This document shows positions 6,804-14,652 of a DNA stretch of 64,000 nucleotides, one piece after another. The position numbers and the translations under genes are program-made. The stretch is from Paenibacillus marchantiophytorum (lineage in GTDB: Bacteria; Bacillota; Bacilli; Paenibacillales; NBRC-103111): assembly GCF_014640555.1 (NCBI RefSeq), contig NZ_BMHE01000017.1:62001-126000 (forward strand). Reading direction: 5' to 3'. Each line of letters begins with the position of its first letter. Position 1 is the first letter of the stretch. Below the pieces are notes generated by a model. That model did no database searches and was not told where the DNA came from. It saw only the letters and a program-made list of their open reading frames with translations.

Positions 6804-7777
6804 GCGAGAACCTCGCTTTCAACGAGTGACTGCAGATCTTCGTCACCTTCGAGAAGCTCGATAACTGAAACACCTTCTTGGCTTGGCTTGAGCCACAGCG
6901 TTTGAGCCTCAATACCTTCTTTCGCCAAGGTATCTTTAAGGAAAGCCTCAAGCTCGGCCTTCTGACCACTGCGCGCGTCCACAAGAGCGAGCATCGTCGG
7001 CCCTGCTCCGCTAAGGGCAACCCCCAGCGCGCCGTGATTCTCGGCTTGTTCAAGCAGTGTCGTCATGCCCGGAATAAGCGCAGCACGATAGGGCTGGTGC
7101 AGCGCATCTTTCATGGCATGACGGATCATACCCAAGTTGCCGGTGCTTAACGCGGCAACGAGCAGTGATGAATGGCTGAGGTTGTACACCGCATCCTTCA
7201 TCGAAACCTGCTTCGGCATGACGCCTCGCGCCTTCTCAGTGGACAGCTGGAACGCCGGTATGGCTACCAGTACTTCCAGATTGCTGTCTGGCTCGATGCG
7301 AATCGATTCAGCGCGCTCGCCATCCCAGAAAGCCACGACAATACCGCCATACAAACTTGCTCCGACATTATCAGGGTGTTTCTCGAGACGGCTAGCCAGT
7401 TGGAACAACGCGTAAGGCGTAAGCTTGTTCCCGATCAGCGCATTGGCTCCTGCCAATGCGCCCACGATAGCCGAAGCGCTGCTGCCTAAGCCGCGTGTCA
7501 GTGGGATATCACTATACATGGTAATCTCTAGCTCTGGGTGAGAGACACCCGCTTCTTCGAAAACCATTTGGGCCACTTTATAGATTAAATTGGACTTGTC
7601 CGTTGGAATGCCATGCATCTGATCACCGATTAAATGAATCGTCGTTTGATTCGAAATGGCCAGATCGATCCAGGCGTACAGATTCAGGGCCATCCCCAGT
7701 GAGTCAAAGCCAGGACCTAAGTTAGCCGTACTTGCCGGCACCTTCACTCTTACCTTTTGTACTGCCTTATAACTCAT
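6800..7777 (-). CDS. thrB: homoserine kinase
   Basis: A GHMP-family kinase that phosphorylates homoserine on the way to threonine. The protein is 325 residues. The N-terminal VKVPASTANLGPGFDSLG and the phosphate-binding loop PLTRGLGSSASAIVGAL (about 90-106) are both clear, and GALGVALSGAGPTMLAL forms GHMP motif 3. GAGGCG lies ten bases before the ATG. It sits between hom and pheA; thrC, usually between hom and thrB in Bacillus, is absent here. Confidence 0.96.
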   Translation of the reverse strand: MSYKAVQKVRVKVPASTANLGPGFDSLGMALNLYAWIDLAISNQTTIHLIGDQMHGIPTDKSNLIYKVAQMVFEEAGVSHPELEITMYSDIPLTRGLGSSASAIVGALAGANALIGNKLTPYALFQLASRLEKHPDNVGASLYGGIVVAFWDGERAESIRIEPDSNLEVLVAIPAFQLSTEKARGVMPKQVSMKDAVYNLSHSSLLVAALSTGNLGMIRHAMKDALHQPYRAALIPGMTTLLEQAENHGALGVALSGAGPTMLALVDARSGQKAELEAFLKDTLAKEGIEAQTLWLKPSQEGVSVIELLEGDEDLQSLVESEVLA

Positions 7778-7826
7778 TTCGAAATAGCGCCTCTTTTCAA
7801 TAATTTAGCTTTATGCTTCGTTGCTA

Positions 7827-9113
7827 TTAACCTTCTACACGGTAGACACTTTTGATGGCATGGATAACATCCATCGATTCAAATTGCCGCAGCACATTTT
7901 TCATGCTAGCTTGGTTCGCATCATGCGTGATAATGATGATTTCAGCTTTCGGATTGCTTTGGTTCGGATGTTGAAAAACGGATTCCAAGCTTACTTCATG
8001 GTGAGCAAAAATTTGAGTAATTTGCGCTAACACCCCAGCTTTATCCTCCACATGCAGAAGAATAAAGTTTTTGGACGCGATTTGCTCATCCGTTTTGAGC
8101 TTCTTCTCTTTGTAAGGTGCAAGCACCGTACGTCCGTTCACACCCAACTTCAAGTTGCGAACAACCGCGACCAAGTCAGCCACGACGGAAGTTGCCGTTG
8201 GCAATTCACCCGCGCCAGCTCCATAAAACATCGTTTCTCCAACAGCTTCACCTGTTACATAAACGGCATTGAAAACGCCATTTACGGAAGCTAGCGGATG
8301 AGAGTTTTTGACCATTGTTGGCTGTACACTTACGGAAATGTGTCCATCATGGTTTTCAGCGATGCCCAGAAGTTTTACTTCGTAGCCTAACTTTTTACCG
8401 TATTGAATATCTTCCTTCGTTACATTCGAAATCCCTTTCGCTTCAACGTCACTCAAAGCAACATTAGCATGGAAACCTAGTGTAGAAAGAATCGTCATTT
8501 TGCGAGCCGCGTCCAAACCTTCGACATCCGAAGTCGGGTCTGCTTCTGCATAGCCCAGCTCTTGCGCTTCTTTTAAAACATCGGCATATGCCGCGCCTTC
8601 TTGGCTCATTTTTGTTAAAATGTAATTCGTCGTTCCGTTCACGATACCCATAATCTTCGTAATCCGGTCGGATGAGAAGCCCTCTACGAGCGCGCGGATA
8701 ATTGGAATACCGCCAGCAACACTGGCTTCATAGAATACGTCACAGCCATGCTCTGCGGCTTTCGCCAAAATTTCAGCACCGTGCATAGCCATAAGGTCTT
8801 TGTTAGCTGTAACGATATGTTTGCCATTGCCTAACGCAGTCAAAATGTGATCCTTTGTCGCAGCAACGCCACCCATAACCTCAATAACGATATCAATCTC
8901 ACTATCGCCGATGACATCCCATACGTTTTCAGTAAGTTTATCTGCATCAACGCTGATGTTGCGGAGCTTCGATTTATCTTGCACCAAAATTTTGGCAATT
9001 TCAATCACAGAACCCGTTTGGCGCTGTAAATCTTCCTGATGCTTTTCGACAATACGAACAACACCTGTTCCTACTGTTCCTAGTCCGAGTAATCCAACCT
9101 TGATGGGTTTCAT
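7827..9113 (-). CDS. hom: homoserine dehydrogenase
   Basis: Reduces aspartate semialdehyde to homoserine with NAD(P)H, the branch point to Thr and Met. The 428-residue enzyme has the Rossmann motif GLLGLGTVGTGVV (8-20), the ANKDLMA segment, the substrate-binding GIVNGTTNYILTKM and a C-terminal ACT domain (about 350-425) for threonine feedback. GGAGG precedes the ATG by eight bases. Follows pheB after 29 bp, so one transcript is likely. Confidence 0.97.
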   Translation of the reverse strand: MKPIKVGLLGLGTVGTGVVRIVEKHQEDLQRQTGSVIEIAKILVQDKSKLRNISVDADKLTENVWDVIGDSEIDIVIEVMGGVAATKDHILTALGNGKHIVTANKDLMAMHGAEILAKAAEHGCDVFYEASVAGGIPIIRALVEGFSSDRITKIMGIVNGTTNYILTKMSQEGAAYADVLKEAQELGYAEADPTSDVEGLDAARKMTILSTLGFHANVALSDVEAKGISNVTKEDIQYGKKLGYEVKLLGIAENHDGHISVSVQPTMVKNSHPLASVNGVFNAVYVTGEAVGETMFYGAGAGELPTATSVVADLVAVVRNLKLGVNGRTVLAPYKEKKLKTDEQIASKNFILLHVEDKAGVLAQITQIFAHHEVSLESVFQHPNQSNPKAEIIIITHDANQASMKNVLRQFESMDVIHAIKSVYRVEG

Positions 9114-9142
9114 TTTATTTACCTCCAGTTTAATGTTCCTGA

Positions 9143-9625
9143 TCAGCTGCCCTGACCGATAATAGTAGCACGTTTGACGCCATCCTGCGCCTGAAGTCGA
9201 TCCATAATTTGACGAATTTCTTCCCCCATGGAAGACGTTTCTACGGAAATAACCACATTCGCCATGCCTTGCAGAGGAATCGTTTGATGAATCGTCAGGA
9301 CATTTCCATCCAAATTAGCAATGAGTGCCAGCACGCGGGACAGGATCCCGGACCGATGCTCCAAATCCATCGATATTGTAATAATGCGTTCTCTTTCCAG
9401 CTTGCTGAGAGGATGAATGCCATCCTTATACTTGTAGAATGCGCTCCGGCTGAGCCCTACTTGTTCAACAGCCTCATGAATCGTCTTCACTTCGCCTCTT
9501 GCCAGCAATTCCTTCGCCTGCGCCGTCTTGAGCACACCTTCCGGCAAAATATCTTCCCGGACTAAATAGTACCTCTCAGGGCCGGTGTGCTTGATCGTTT
9601 GTAAAAACTCTTTGCTTTCCGGCAC
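9143..9625 (-). CDS. pheB: PheB-type ACT domain protein
   Basis: PheB is a conserved ACT-domain protein found beside pheA in Bacillales; its biochemical role is not settled, and a regulatory role in amino-acid sensing is usually assumed. The 160-residue protein has a helical N-terminal part with a helix-turn-helix look (TIHEAVEQVGLSRSAFYKYK, 48-67) and an ACT domain at about 84-155 (ERIITISMDLEHRSGILS, QTIPLQGMANVVISVET). It starts with GTG, preceded by GAGGA. First gene of pheB-hom-thrB-pheA. The HTH-like part would fit a local regulator, but that is inference. Confidence 0.85.
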   Translation of the reverse strand: MPESKEFLQTIKHTGPERYYLVREDILPEGVLKTAQAKELLARGEVKTIHEAVEQVGLSRSAFYKYKDGIHPLSKLERERIITISMDLEHRSGILSRVLALIANLDGNVLTIHQTIPLQGMANVVISVETSSMGEEIRQIMDRLQAQDGVKRATIIGQGS

Positions 9626-9635
9626 TGCGCTACCG

Positions 9636-9671
9636 TCCTCTCTAGAAAGACCATTGTTTCTCTATAGAGGA
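9636..9671. promoter_or_regulatory. inverted repeat between the pheB promoter and its ribosome site
   Basis: TCCTCTCTAGAAA (9636-9648) and TTTCTCTATAGAGGA (9657-9671) are near-perfect inverted copies with an 8-base gap. The right arm touches the predicted transcription start and the left arm contains the pheB Shine-Dalgarno. It could be an operator or a partial mRNA hairpin hiding the ribosome site. Confidence 0.5.
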
Positions 9672-9672
9672 C

Positions 9673-9701
9673 ATTATATCGAATCAAGCGAGTAGATGCA
9701 A
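9673..9701 (-). promoter_or_regulatory. sigma-A promoter of pheB-hom-thrB-pheA
   Basis: Minus strand TTGCAT (9701-9696), 17-bp spacer, TATAAT (9678-9673). It lies about 48 bases before the pheB start. Confidence 0.75.
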
Positions 9702-9791
9702 TAGGCATCGCTCGTCTTATTCTTGCATTCTTTGCAGCTATGCTCCAACCTATGATAAGCTGAGTTTACTAGATCAGAAGGGAACCTTTCC

Positions 9792-10301
9792 ATGATTACA
9801 TTGCGCATGATTTCAACGGCTCTCTTATGGAACAGCCAGAACGAATTACTGATGATGAAACGATCCCTGTCACGTACCGTGTCGCCGGGACTTTGGGCTG
9901 CTGTAGGCGGTCATTTGGAACCAAATGAATTAAACAACCCGCGCGAAGCCTGCTTACGAGAAATTTGGGAAGAAACAGGCATCGAGCACGACGAAATTCA
10001 AGGATTACGCTTGCAGTATATACTGCTGCGTTTAAATGGACAAGAAGTCCGGCAACAATTTTTCTATATCGGAACCACCGATGTCAGCCCACGCATAGTC
10101 ACCAACGAAGGAGATCTACACTGGATCGCAAAGGATCAAGTTTTGGATCGACCTGTCCCTTTTATCTTCCGCAGTTTGCTAGAACATTATTTCACAGTTG
10201 GCCTTACACCACATCCATGGATCGGATCGGCCGGCGTGATTGCAGGCACAGAGGAGCCAACGATTCACTGGAACCCTTTGATCGATCCTTTACAGGCTTA
10301 G
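9792..10301 (+). CDS. Nudix hydrolase
   Basis: A Nudix-family pyrophosphohydrolase; the substrate cannot be told from sequence. The 169-residue protein has the Nudix box at about residues 39-65 (GGHLEPNE...REIWEETGI). The REIWEE metal-binding part is intact, but the loop between the first Glu and RE is two residues longer than in the standard pattern. The start has AAGGGAACC before the ATG. It stands alone on the plus strand, converging on the NlpC/P60 gene with a shared terminator. Confidence 0.88.
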   Translation: MITLRMISTALLWNSQNELLMMKRSLSRTVSPGLWAAVGGHLEPNELNNPREACLREIWEETGIEHDEIQGLRLQYILLRLNGQEVRQQFFYIGTTDVSPRIVTNEGDLHWIAKDQVLDRPVPFIFRSLLEHYFTVGLTPHPWIGSAGVIAGTEEPTIHWNPLIDPLQA

Positions 10302-10320
10302 CATTTTAAAATACGCAAAA

Positions 10321-10364
10321 AAGAGGCTTTCCTCAAAAGGTTGATACCCTAGAGAAAGCCTCTT
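10321..10364. terminator. bidirectional terminator between Nudix and NlpC/P60 genes
   Basis: AAGAGGCTTTC (10321-10331) pairs with GAAAGCCTCTT (10354-10364). T-rich tracts follow on both strands. The loop holds AAGGTTGATACCCT, similar to the inner stem of the terminator at 40224-40261. Confidence 0.85.
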
Positions 10365-10407
10365 CTTTTGTTATCGTAACGTCTATAGGAATTCCCTCAG
10401 CAAAAGC

Positions 10408-11181
10408 CTAGAGCGCGCTTCCCCCAAATAAGAACCGATACTCCCAATGCTTATTGGCAATGGAGTCAATGCGTACCCCGCCGCTTTCCTTGGAGTAAGT
10501 CGACAAGATCTGGCCATTGCCCAAGTAGATGGCAACATGTGTTATCTTCTGCGTAGATTTATTGATGCCATTGTAGTTGGATTTGCTTGTCCCTTTATAA
10601 TCCATGAAAAACATCAGATCTCCCGCCTTCAGATCATGCCAGTCCGTTTGGGCATGTCCCAGAGATTTCACATAACTGCCTTGACCTCGGGAGTCACTTG
10701 GAAGCGTTACGCCAATCCCATCCAAGAAAGCTTGCCGAACAAAGTCGGAACAGTCGAATGTCGCTGTATTATTGCGGCTTGAGCCGTATTCATAAGGTGT
10801 GCCTAAATACTTTTTGCCTGCTGCTATAATTTTCTGTACCTTTGCACTGGTTGAACCGCTTTCCGTTCCGCCATTTGTATCGCCTCCGGAGGATGATCCT
10901 CCCGATGTTTGTATGTATTTGGAACTCGTACTTATGTAACCTTCGCGTCCGTCCGATGCTTTAACTTTATACCACCAGCTGTTTACTTTAGATAAAATGG
11001 TGACTTGCTCACCTTGCTTCAGGTAGCGGATTCGAGTAGAATTCTCGTCCGCGCTTTGACGCATGCTGACACTGCTTACAATTTGAGCTGTAGCAGCCGA
11101 AGCTTGCTGTGGCATTGGGATCGCAGCTGCACCAAAAATGAGAGCAGGCAAAAGCGCAAGAGCCAAAAGTTGTTTTTTCAT
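10408..11181 (-). CDS. secreted SH3/NlpC-P60 peptidoglycan endopeptidase
   Basis: A cell-wall hydrolase that cuts peptide stems, by family usually the gamma-D-Glu to diamino acid bond. Of 257 residues, 1-29 are a signal peptide ending QASA. A bacterial SH3 domain covers about 33-92 (MRQSADENSTRIRYLKQGEQ). A Gly/Ser-rich linker of about 20 residues leads to the NlpC/P60 domain (115-257). The catalytic Cys144 (TFDCSDFV) and His215 (ITHVAIYLGNG) are present. AGGAGG precedes the ATG. Single gene; the 480-bp region upstream holds a repeat array. Confidence 0.92.
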   Translation of the reverse strand: MKKQLLALALLPALIFGAAAIPMPQQASAATAQIVSSVSMRQSADENSTRIRYLKQGEQVTILSKVNSWWYKVKASDGREGYISTSSKYIQTSGGSSSGGDTNGGTESGSTSAKVQKIIAAGKKYLGTPYEYGSSRNNTATFDCSDFVRQAFLDGIGVTLPSDSRGQGSYVKSLGHAQTDWHDLKAGDLMFFMDYKGTSKSNYNGINKSTQKITHVAIYLGNGQILSTYSKESGGVRIDSIANKHWEYRFLFGGSAL

Positions 11182-11662
11182 GATGTTAGCCTCCTAAGCA
11201 TATCGCTTTTAGTCTATGAACATGGTACCCAAACATAGAGTTCGTAAGGACTGGCTAATTTCAGTCTATTCTGAGAAACATGGCTTCGCCGCCCTGAGAG
11301 ATGAGCCTCTTATAAGCGATAGATCCTGTTAAGGGAACTACGATGACTCAGAACGCAGTGTGAAAAGGAACTATGATCCGCTAATTGGCGGAAACTGTGG
11401 TAAAAGCAGTATGAAAGGGAACTGAGGTATGCTATTTAAGCAGAACATGCTGATTCCGACGAGAAATGATGAAATAGCGGATCGTAGTTCCCGTTGGTGT
11501 GGAATTTGGCAGAACTCAGCATTATAGCTGATCGTAGTTCCCTTTGGTTTATGCGATGCTGAATTCCCAATTAAAAAGCAAAATAGCACCGCCCGACACT
11601 ACACTCTAATCTATCAAAAAAGATCCCCCCTTACCTCATCAAACTGTGGCAAAGGTAGGATC
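11182..11662. repeat. intergenic repeat family 1, array I (at least five inverted/direct copies)
   Basis: A short motif, best copy AAGGGAACTACGATCCGC plus TATTT, recurs in degenerate form. Plus-strand copies begin near 11331, 11354 and 11414; minus-strand copies end the array near 11472-11494 and 11522-11546. Copies are spaced about 50-60 bp, with plus copies first and minus copies after. The same motif and layout recur at 42423-42650. The open frame across 11371-11589 is made of repeat sequence and I do not call it a gene. Confidence 0.65.
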
Positions 11663-11664
11663 TT
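11620..11664 (-). terminator. terminator of the TrpD-like gene
   Basis: Minus strand AAGATCCTACCT pairs with AGGTA plus GGATCTT, interrupted by unpaired bases, followed by TTTTTTG. It overlaps the stop codon. Confidence 0.7.
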
Positions 11665-12736
11665 ATCCGATTTTTGTGGAAGAATCATTGGTATTCAGCT
11701 GGTCTTTTCGTGCATAGCGATGGCTCTGGTCCACCCACTTTTGCATGACTTTATGCGCTTCTTTCCTCTGTAAAAGTGATTCGGCCAACTGAAAGCCCTC
11801 TTCGTAGCTCCCCACTTTATCAAACCAAGTCAATCGCAAGCCTGCATTAAAAATAACATGGTCACGTTCCCGCTTCAATTCCTCTGAATTGTCTCCGGCA
11901 ATGATTCGCTGCACAACAGCAACTTGCTCCTCTTTACTAAGCGGCAGCAAGGGCTCGCTCATAAAACCAAATTTCTGCGGCTCTACCACGCGCGACTCAT
12001 CGCCCCATGGTGTAACGATCCGAATCGTGCTGTTCTGATAGAGGGGCAAATCCTCAGATCCGTCAATCCCATTTACAATATACACATTCTGCAGACCGGA
12101 TCTCATGGTAATCGGAATCAATGACTCCATCATTCTCCGTTGATTGACGCCTATAATCATATTCATGGACTGCACGGGGTTCATCAATTTCTCAACGGTA
12201 TTCATCACGGTTCGCAAACCAATTTGTTCACGTACCTGTTTCAACTTCCCCAAAGGGGGACAGAGCTGTTCCGTATGGAGAAATCCGATATGCAGATGAA
12301 ATAGCATCGTTTCCCATGCTTTGATAGATACATCCAAAGCTATCCCAAAGCTTTCGAGCAGTTCTTTCATAGCCGTCCCCTGTCTAGGCGGAAATGTATC
12401 GCCACCATGCAGAACTTGCGAGAAGCCGACAGAAGCTAACAGCAAACTGACCGGAAGGGAGATGGGGAAAAATTGACGTCCCTCAGTAGGGCCAGCACAA
12501 TTCAGCGAATCCGCAAAAGCATGGTAGTTCAAGGAATAGCTGCGAAAAACATCAACGAATGCGCGAAGCTCCTCATCGGCTTCTCCTTTCATGCAAAGGG
12601 CCATCAGGAAAGCTGCGCACTGCGCATCCGTTGAGTCTCCTCTAGCCATTTCATGTGCTGCCTCAACAGCTTCTTCGTAAGATAAATCTCTTGTGCCTTG
12701 CTGGCCAGAGCCTATGGCTTGAATCCATCTTTTCAT
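11663..12736 (-). CDS. TrpD2/YbiB-like divergent anthranilate phosphoribosyltransferase homologue
   Basis: The 357-residue protein has the overall fold pattern of the nucleoside phosphorylase/TrpD family: a helical N-terminal domain with AAFLMALCMKGEADEEL, then the large domain. The catalytic signatures are altered. The glycine-rich phosphoribosyl-pyrophosphate loop GTGGD is replaced by AGPTEG, KHGNR by LHGGD, and SSxxGS by PPRQGT. It is therefore unlikely to be a tryptophan enzyme and resembles the TrpD2/YbiB group, some of which bind nucleic acid. The ATG at 12736 has AGGAGG seven bases upstream. It stands alone between repeat-rich spacers and is not near trp genes. The role is unknown. Confidence 0.72.
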   Translation of the reverse strand: MKRWIQAIGSGQQGTRDLSYEEAVEAAHEMARGDSTDAQCAAFLMALCMKGEADEELRAFVDVFRSYSLNYHAFADSLNCAGPTEGRQFFPISLPVSLLLASVGFSQVLHGGDTFPPRQGTAMKELLESFGIALDVSIKAWETMLFHLHIGFLHTEQLCPPLGKLKQVREQIGLRTVMNTVEKLMNPVQSMNMIIGVNQRRMMESLIPITMRSGLQNVYIVNGIDGSEDLPLYQNSTIRIVTPWGDESRVVEPQKFGFMSEPLLPLSKEEQVAVVQRIIAGDNSEELKRERDHVIFNAGLRLTWFDKVGSYEEGFQLAESLLQRKEAHKVMQKWVDQSHRYARKDQLNTNDSSTKIG

Positions 12737-12806
12737 CCTCACTCCTCCTTCCGCCATTAATCTTTATGTCATATTAACTAACAAATATAGAGGTTGTATT
12801 AAGAAA

Positions 12807-12835
12807 ATCGTAAACCTTTTCCATACTTATGTCAA
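12807..12835 (-). promoter_or_regulatory. sigma-A promoter of the TrpD-like gene
   Basis: Minus strand TTGACA (12835-12830), 17-bp spacer, TACGAT (12812-12807), about 70 bases before the start codon. Confidence 0.7.
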
Positions 12836-12921
12836 GTTTTATAACACAAAACAAAGATAACGAAAAAATGGCAGATTCAGGCTGTTGAGTCGAATTAAGT
12901 CCTTGAACTGTCCAATAAAGA

Positions 12922-12943
12922 AAAACCTAACCTGCGACTAGGT
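12922..12943. repeat. short hairpin repeat, copy 1
   Basis: AACCTAACCTGCGACTAGGT closely matches 42201-42222. Each copy can form a short stem (CCTA/TAGG here). It sits in a 588-bp gene-free spacer that otherwise shows no gene besides the repeat at 13107-13256, the promoter above and the obg terminator. Confidence 0.4.
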
Positions 12944-13106
12944 CACCCAGTCAATGAACCTTGTGGCAAACCCAACCCCCCCTAAAGAACTCAATACCCT
13001 TTATTCGGTCAAAATCGCTCATTCTGAAAATCTAATGAATCCCAGAAGCTCTATTACAACCAAATGATCACCTTTCCGCCAATAAAGTGCCAGGTAGCGC
13101 CAACTC

Positions 13107-13256
13107 AGTTCATTAAATCTCAAAAGTAGCCATTTTCCGGTCTATAAGCATCCTACGGTTCATTAGATGCCCTCTAAGACCAAAAACCTTAAAGCGAAGT
13201 AAGCGGTGGACGTCAGGAAATAAGGGAAAAGCTACGCTTACCCCAACACCCAAAAA
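13107..13256. repeat. intergenic repeat family 2, copy B
   Basis: Matches 1-158 as described there. It lies between the TrpD-like promoter region and the obg terminator, again just beyond the 3' end of a minus-strand gene. The small frames inside it differ from those in copy A, so a coding role is unlikely. Confidence 0.7.
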
Positions 13257-13285
13257 CATATAAATTCTAGCATGCGCACAAAAAA

Positions 13286-13315
13286 AACACCTATCCTCCT
13301 GCAAGGATAAGTGTT
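13286..13315 (-). terminator. intrinsic terminator of obg
   Basis: Minus strand AACAC-TTATCC pairs with GGATA-GTGTT (one mismatch), followed by eight T. Confidence 0.85.
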
Positions 13316-13324
13316 CCATTTCAA

Positions 13325-14626
13325 TTACTGCTTTTCATCAAATTCAAAATCGAAGTCACCGATTTGAATCGTCTGTCCGTGAACAGCTCCACGACTACGC
13401 AAATCTTGATCAATCCCCATGTTGCGCAAAATACGTGCAAATCGGGAGACGCCGTCTTGCGTACTGAAATTCGTCCGTTTGATCAGCTTTTCAATGGAAG
13501 GACTTTCAATAACGAAGACATCATTATCACGACGAATTGTGTAGTCATTTTCTTCGCGCTTCTCAAAGCGATATACTTTACGCTCTTCTTTAGCCGAAAC
13601 GCCTTCCACTTCAGGCGCATTCGGAATGCTTTCAACGATGTCCGAAATCTTGTAAAGCAGTTCCTGAATGCCGCCACGCGTCAAAGCCGAAATCGCATAC
13701 ACGTCCACTTCTTTGCCATCCGCTGCCAATTGCTCCTTGAACAAGGTCAAATTGTCCTCGGAATCAGGCATGTCCATCTTGTTCGCAACTACGATCTGCG
13801 GGCGCTGTTCCAGCTTCGCATTGTAGAGCTTGATTTCCTCATTGATTTTGAGGAAATCTTCGTAAGGGTCGCGACCGTCCGCAGCGGACATGTCCACGAC
13901 GTGCACGATCACTCTCGTCCGTTCTACGTGACGCAGGAATTCATGTCCGAGCCCCACGCCTTCGTGGGCGCCTTCGATCAGACCCGGAAGGTCCGCCATC
14001 ACGAAGCTGCGTCCATCGCCAACATCCACCACCCCAAGGTTCGGGGTAAGGGTTGTGAAATGATAGGCCGCAATCTTTGGCTTCGCGGCAGAGACGACCG
14101 ACAATAGCGTTGATTTCCCAACGCTAGGGAAGCCCACTAAGCCGACGTCGGCCATCACCTTCATCTCAAGCACAACCCAGCGTTCCACGCCCTCTTCGCC
14201 ATTCTCGGCGATCTCAGGGGCTGTAACGCGCGCTGTCGCAAACCGTGTGTTGCCTCGTCCGCCTCGGCCACCCTTAGCAACCACGACTTCTTGACCGTGA
14301 CGCGTCAAGTCGGCGATGACTTCTTGCGTGTCATCGTTAATAATCGTCGTTCCTGGCGGAATGCGCACAACCATATCGTCGGCGTTAGCGCCGTGCATGG
14401 ACTTATTGCGGCCTTTCTCGCCGCGCTCCGCTTTGAAGTGCTTCTGATAGCGGAAATCCATCAGTGTACGGAGACCCTCGTCGACTCGGAAAACGACATC
14501 GCCGCCATTGCCTCCATCACCACCGGCCGGTCCACCCTCCGGTACATATTTCTCACGACGGAAAGCAACTAACCCATCGCCGCCGTCGCCGCCTTTTACA
14601 AAAATCTTCGCTTTATCAACAAACAT
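13325..14626 (-). CDS. obg: GTPase Obg (CgtA)
   Basis: Obg is an essential GTPase linked to 50S assembly, (p)ppGpp response and, in Bacillus, sporulation and the general stress response. The 433-residue protein has the glycine-rich Obg fold (1-158), the G domain with P-loop GFPSVGKSTLL (about 165-175), the DLPGLIEGAHEG switch segment and NKMD, and a C-terminal OCT domain (about 355-430). GAGG precedes the ATG. It follows the spo0B-like gene after 26 bp, the same order as B. subtilis spo0B-obg. Confidence 0.97.
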   Translation of the reverse strand: MFVDKAKIFVKGGDGGDGLVAFRREKYVPEGGPAGGDGGNGGDVVFRVDEGLRTLMDFRYQKHFKAERGEKGRNKSMHGANADDMVVRIPPGTTIINDDTQEVIADLTRHGQEVVVAKGGRGGRGNTRFATARVTAPEIAENGEEGVERWVVLEMKVMADVGLVGFPSVGKSTLLSVVSAAKPKIAAYHFTTLTPNLGVVDVGDGRSFVMADLPGLIEGAHEGVGLGHEFLRHVERTRVIVHVVDMSAADGRDPYEDFLKINEEIKLYNAKLEQRPQIVVANKMDMPDSEDNLTLFKEQLAADGKEVDVYAISALTRGGIQELLYKISDIVESIPNAPEVEGVSAKEERKVYRFEKREENDYTIRRDNDVFVIESPSIEKLIKRTNFSTQDGVSRFARILRNMGIDQDLRSRGAVHGQTIQIGDFDFEFDEKQ

Positions 14627-14652
14627 TCCTACACCTCAACTAAGGAGAGACT

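Noticed and set aside
11331..11546. Regularly spaced ~23-bp repeats resembling a CRISPR array
   Set aside because: Copies are degenerate, change orientation in the middle and have no cas genes nearby; true CRISPR repeats are near-identical and in one direction.
11371..11589. 72-codon minus-strand open frame
   Set aside because: It consists of the intergenic repeat sequence read through, has no ribosome site and no protein-like composition.
13113..13319. 68-codon minus-strand open frame next to obg
   Set aside because: It runs through the obg terminator and repeat family 2; the equivalent frame is not kept in the other repeat copy.
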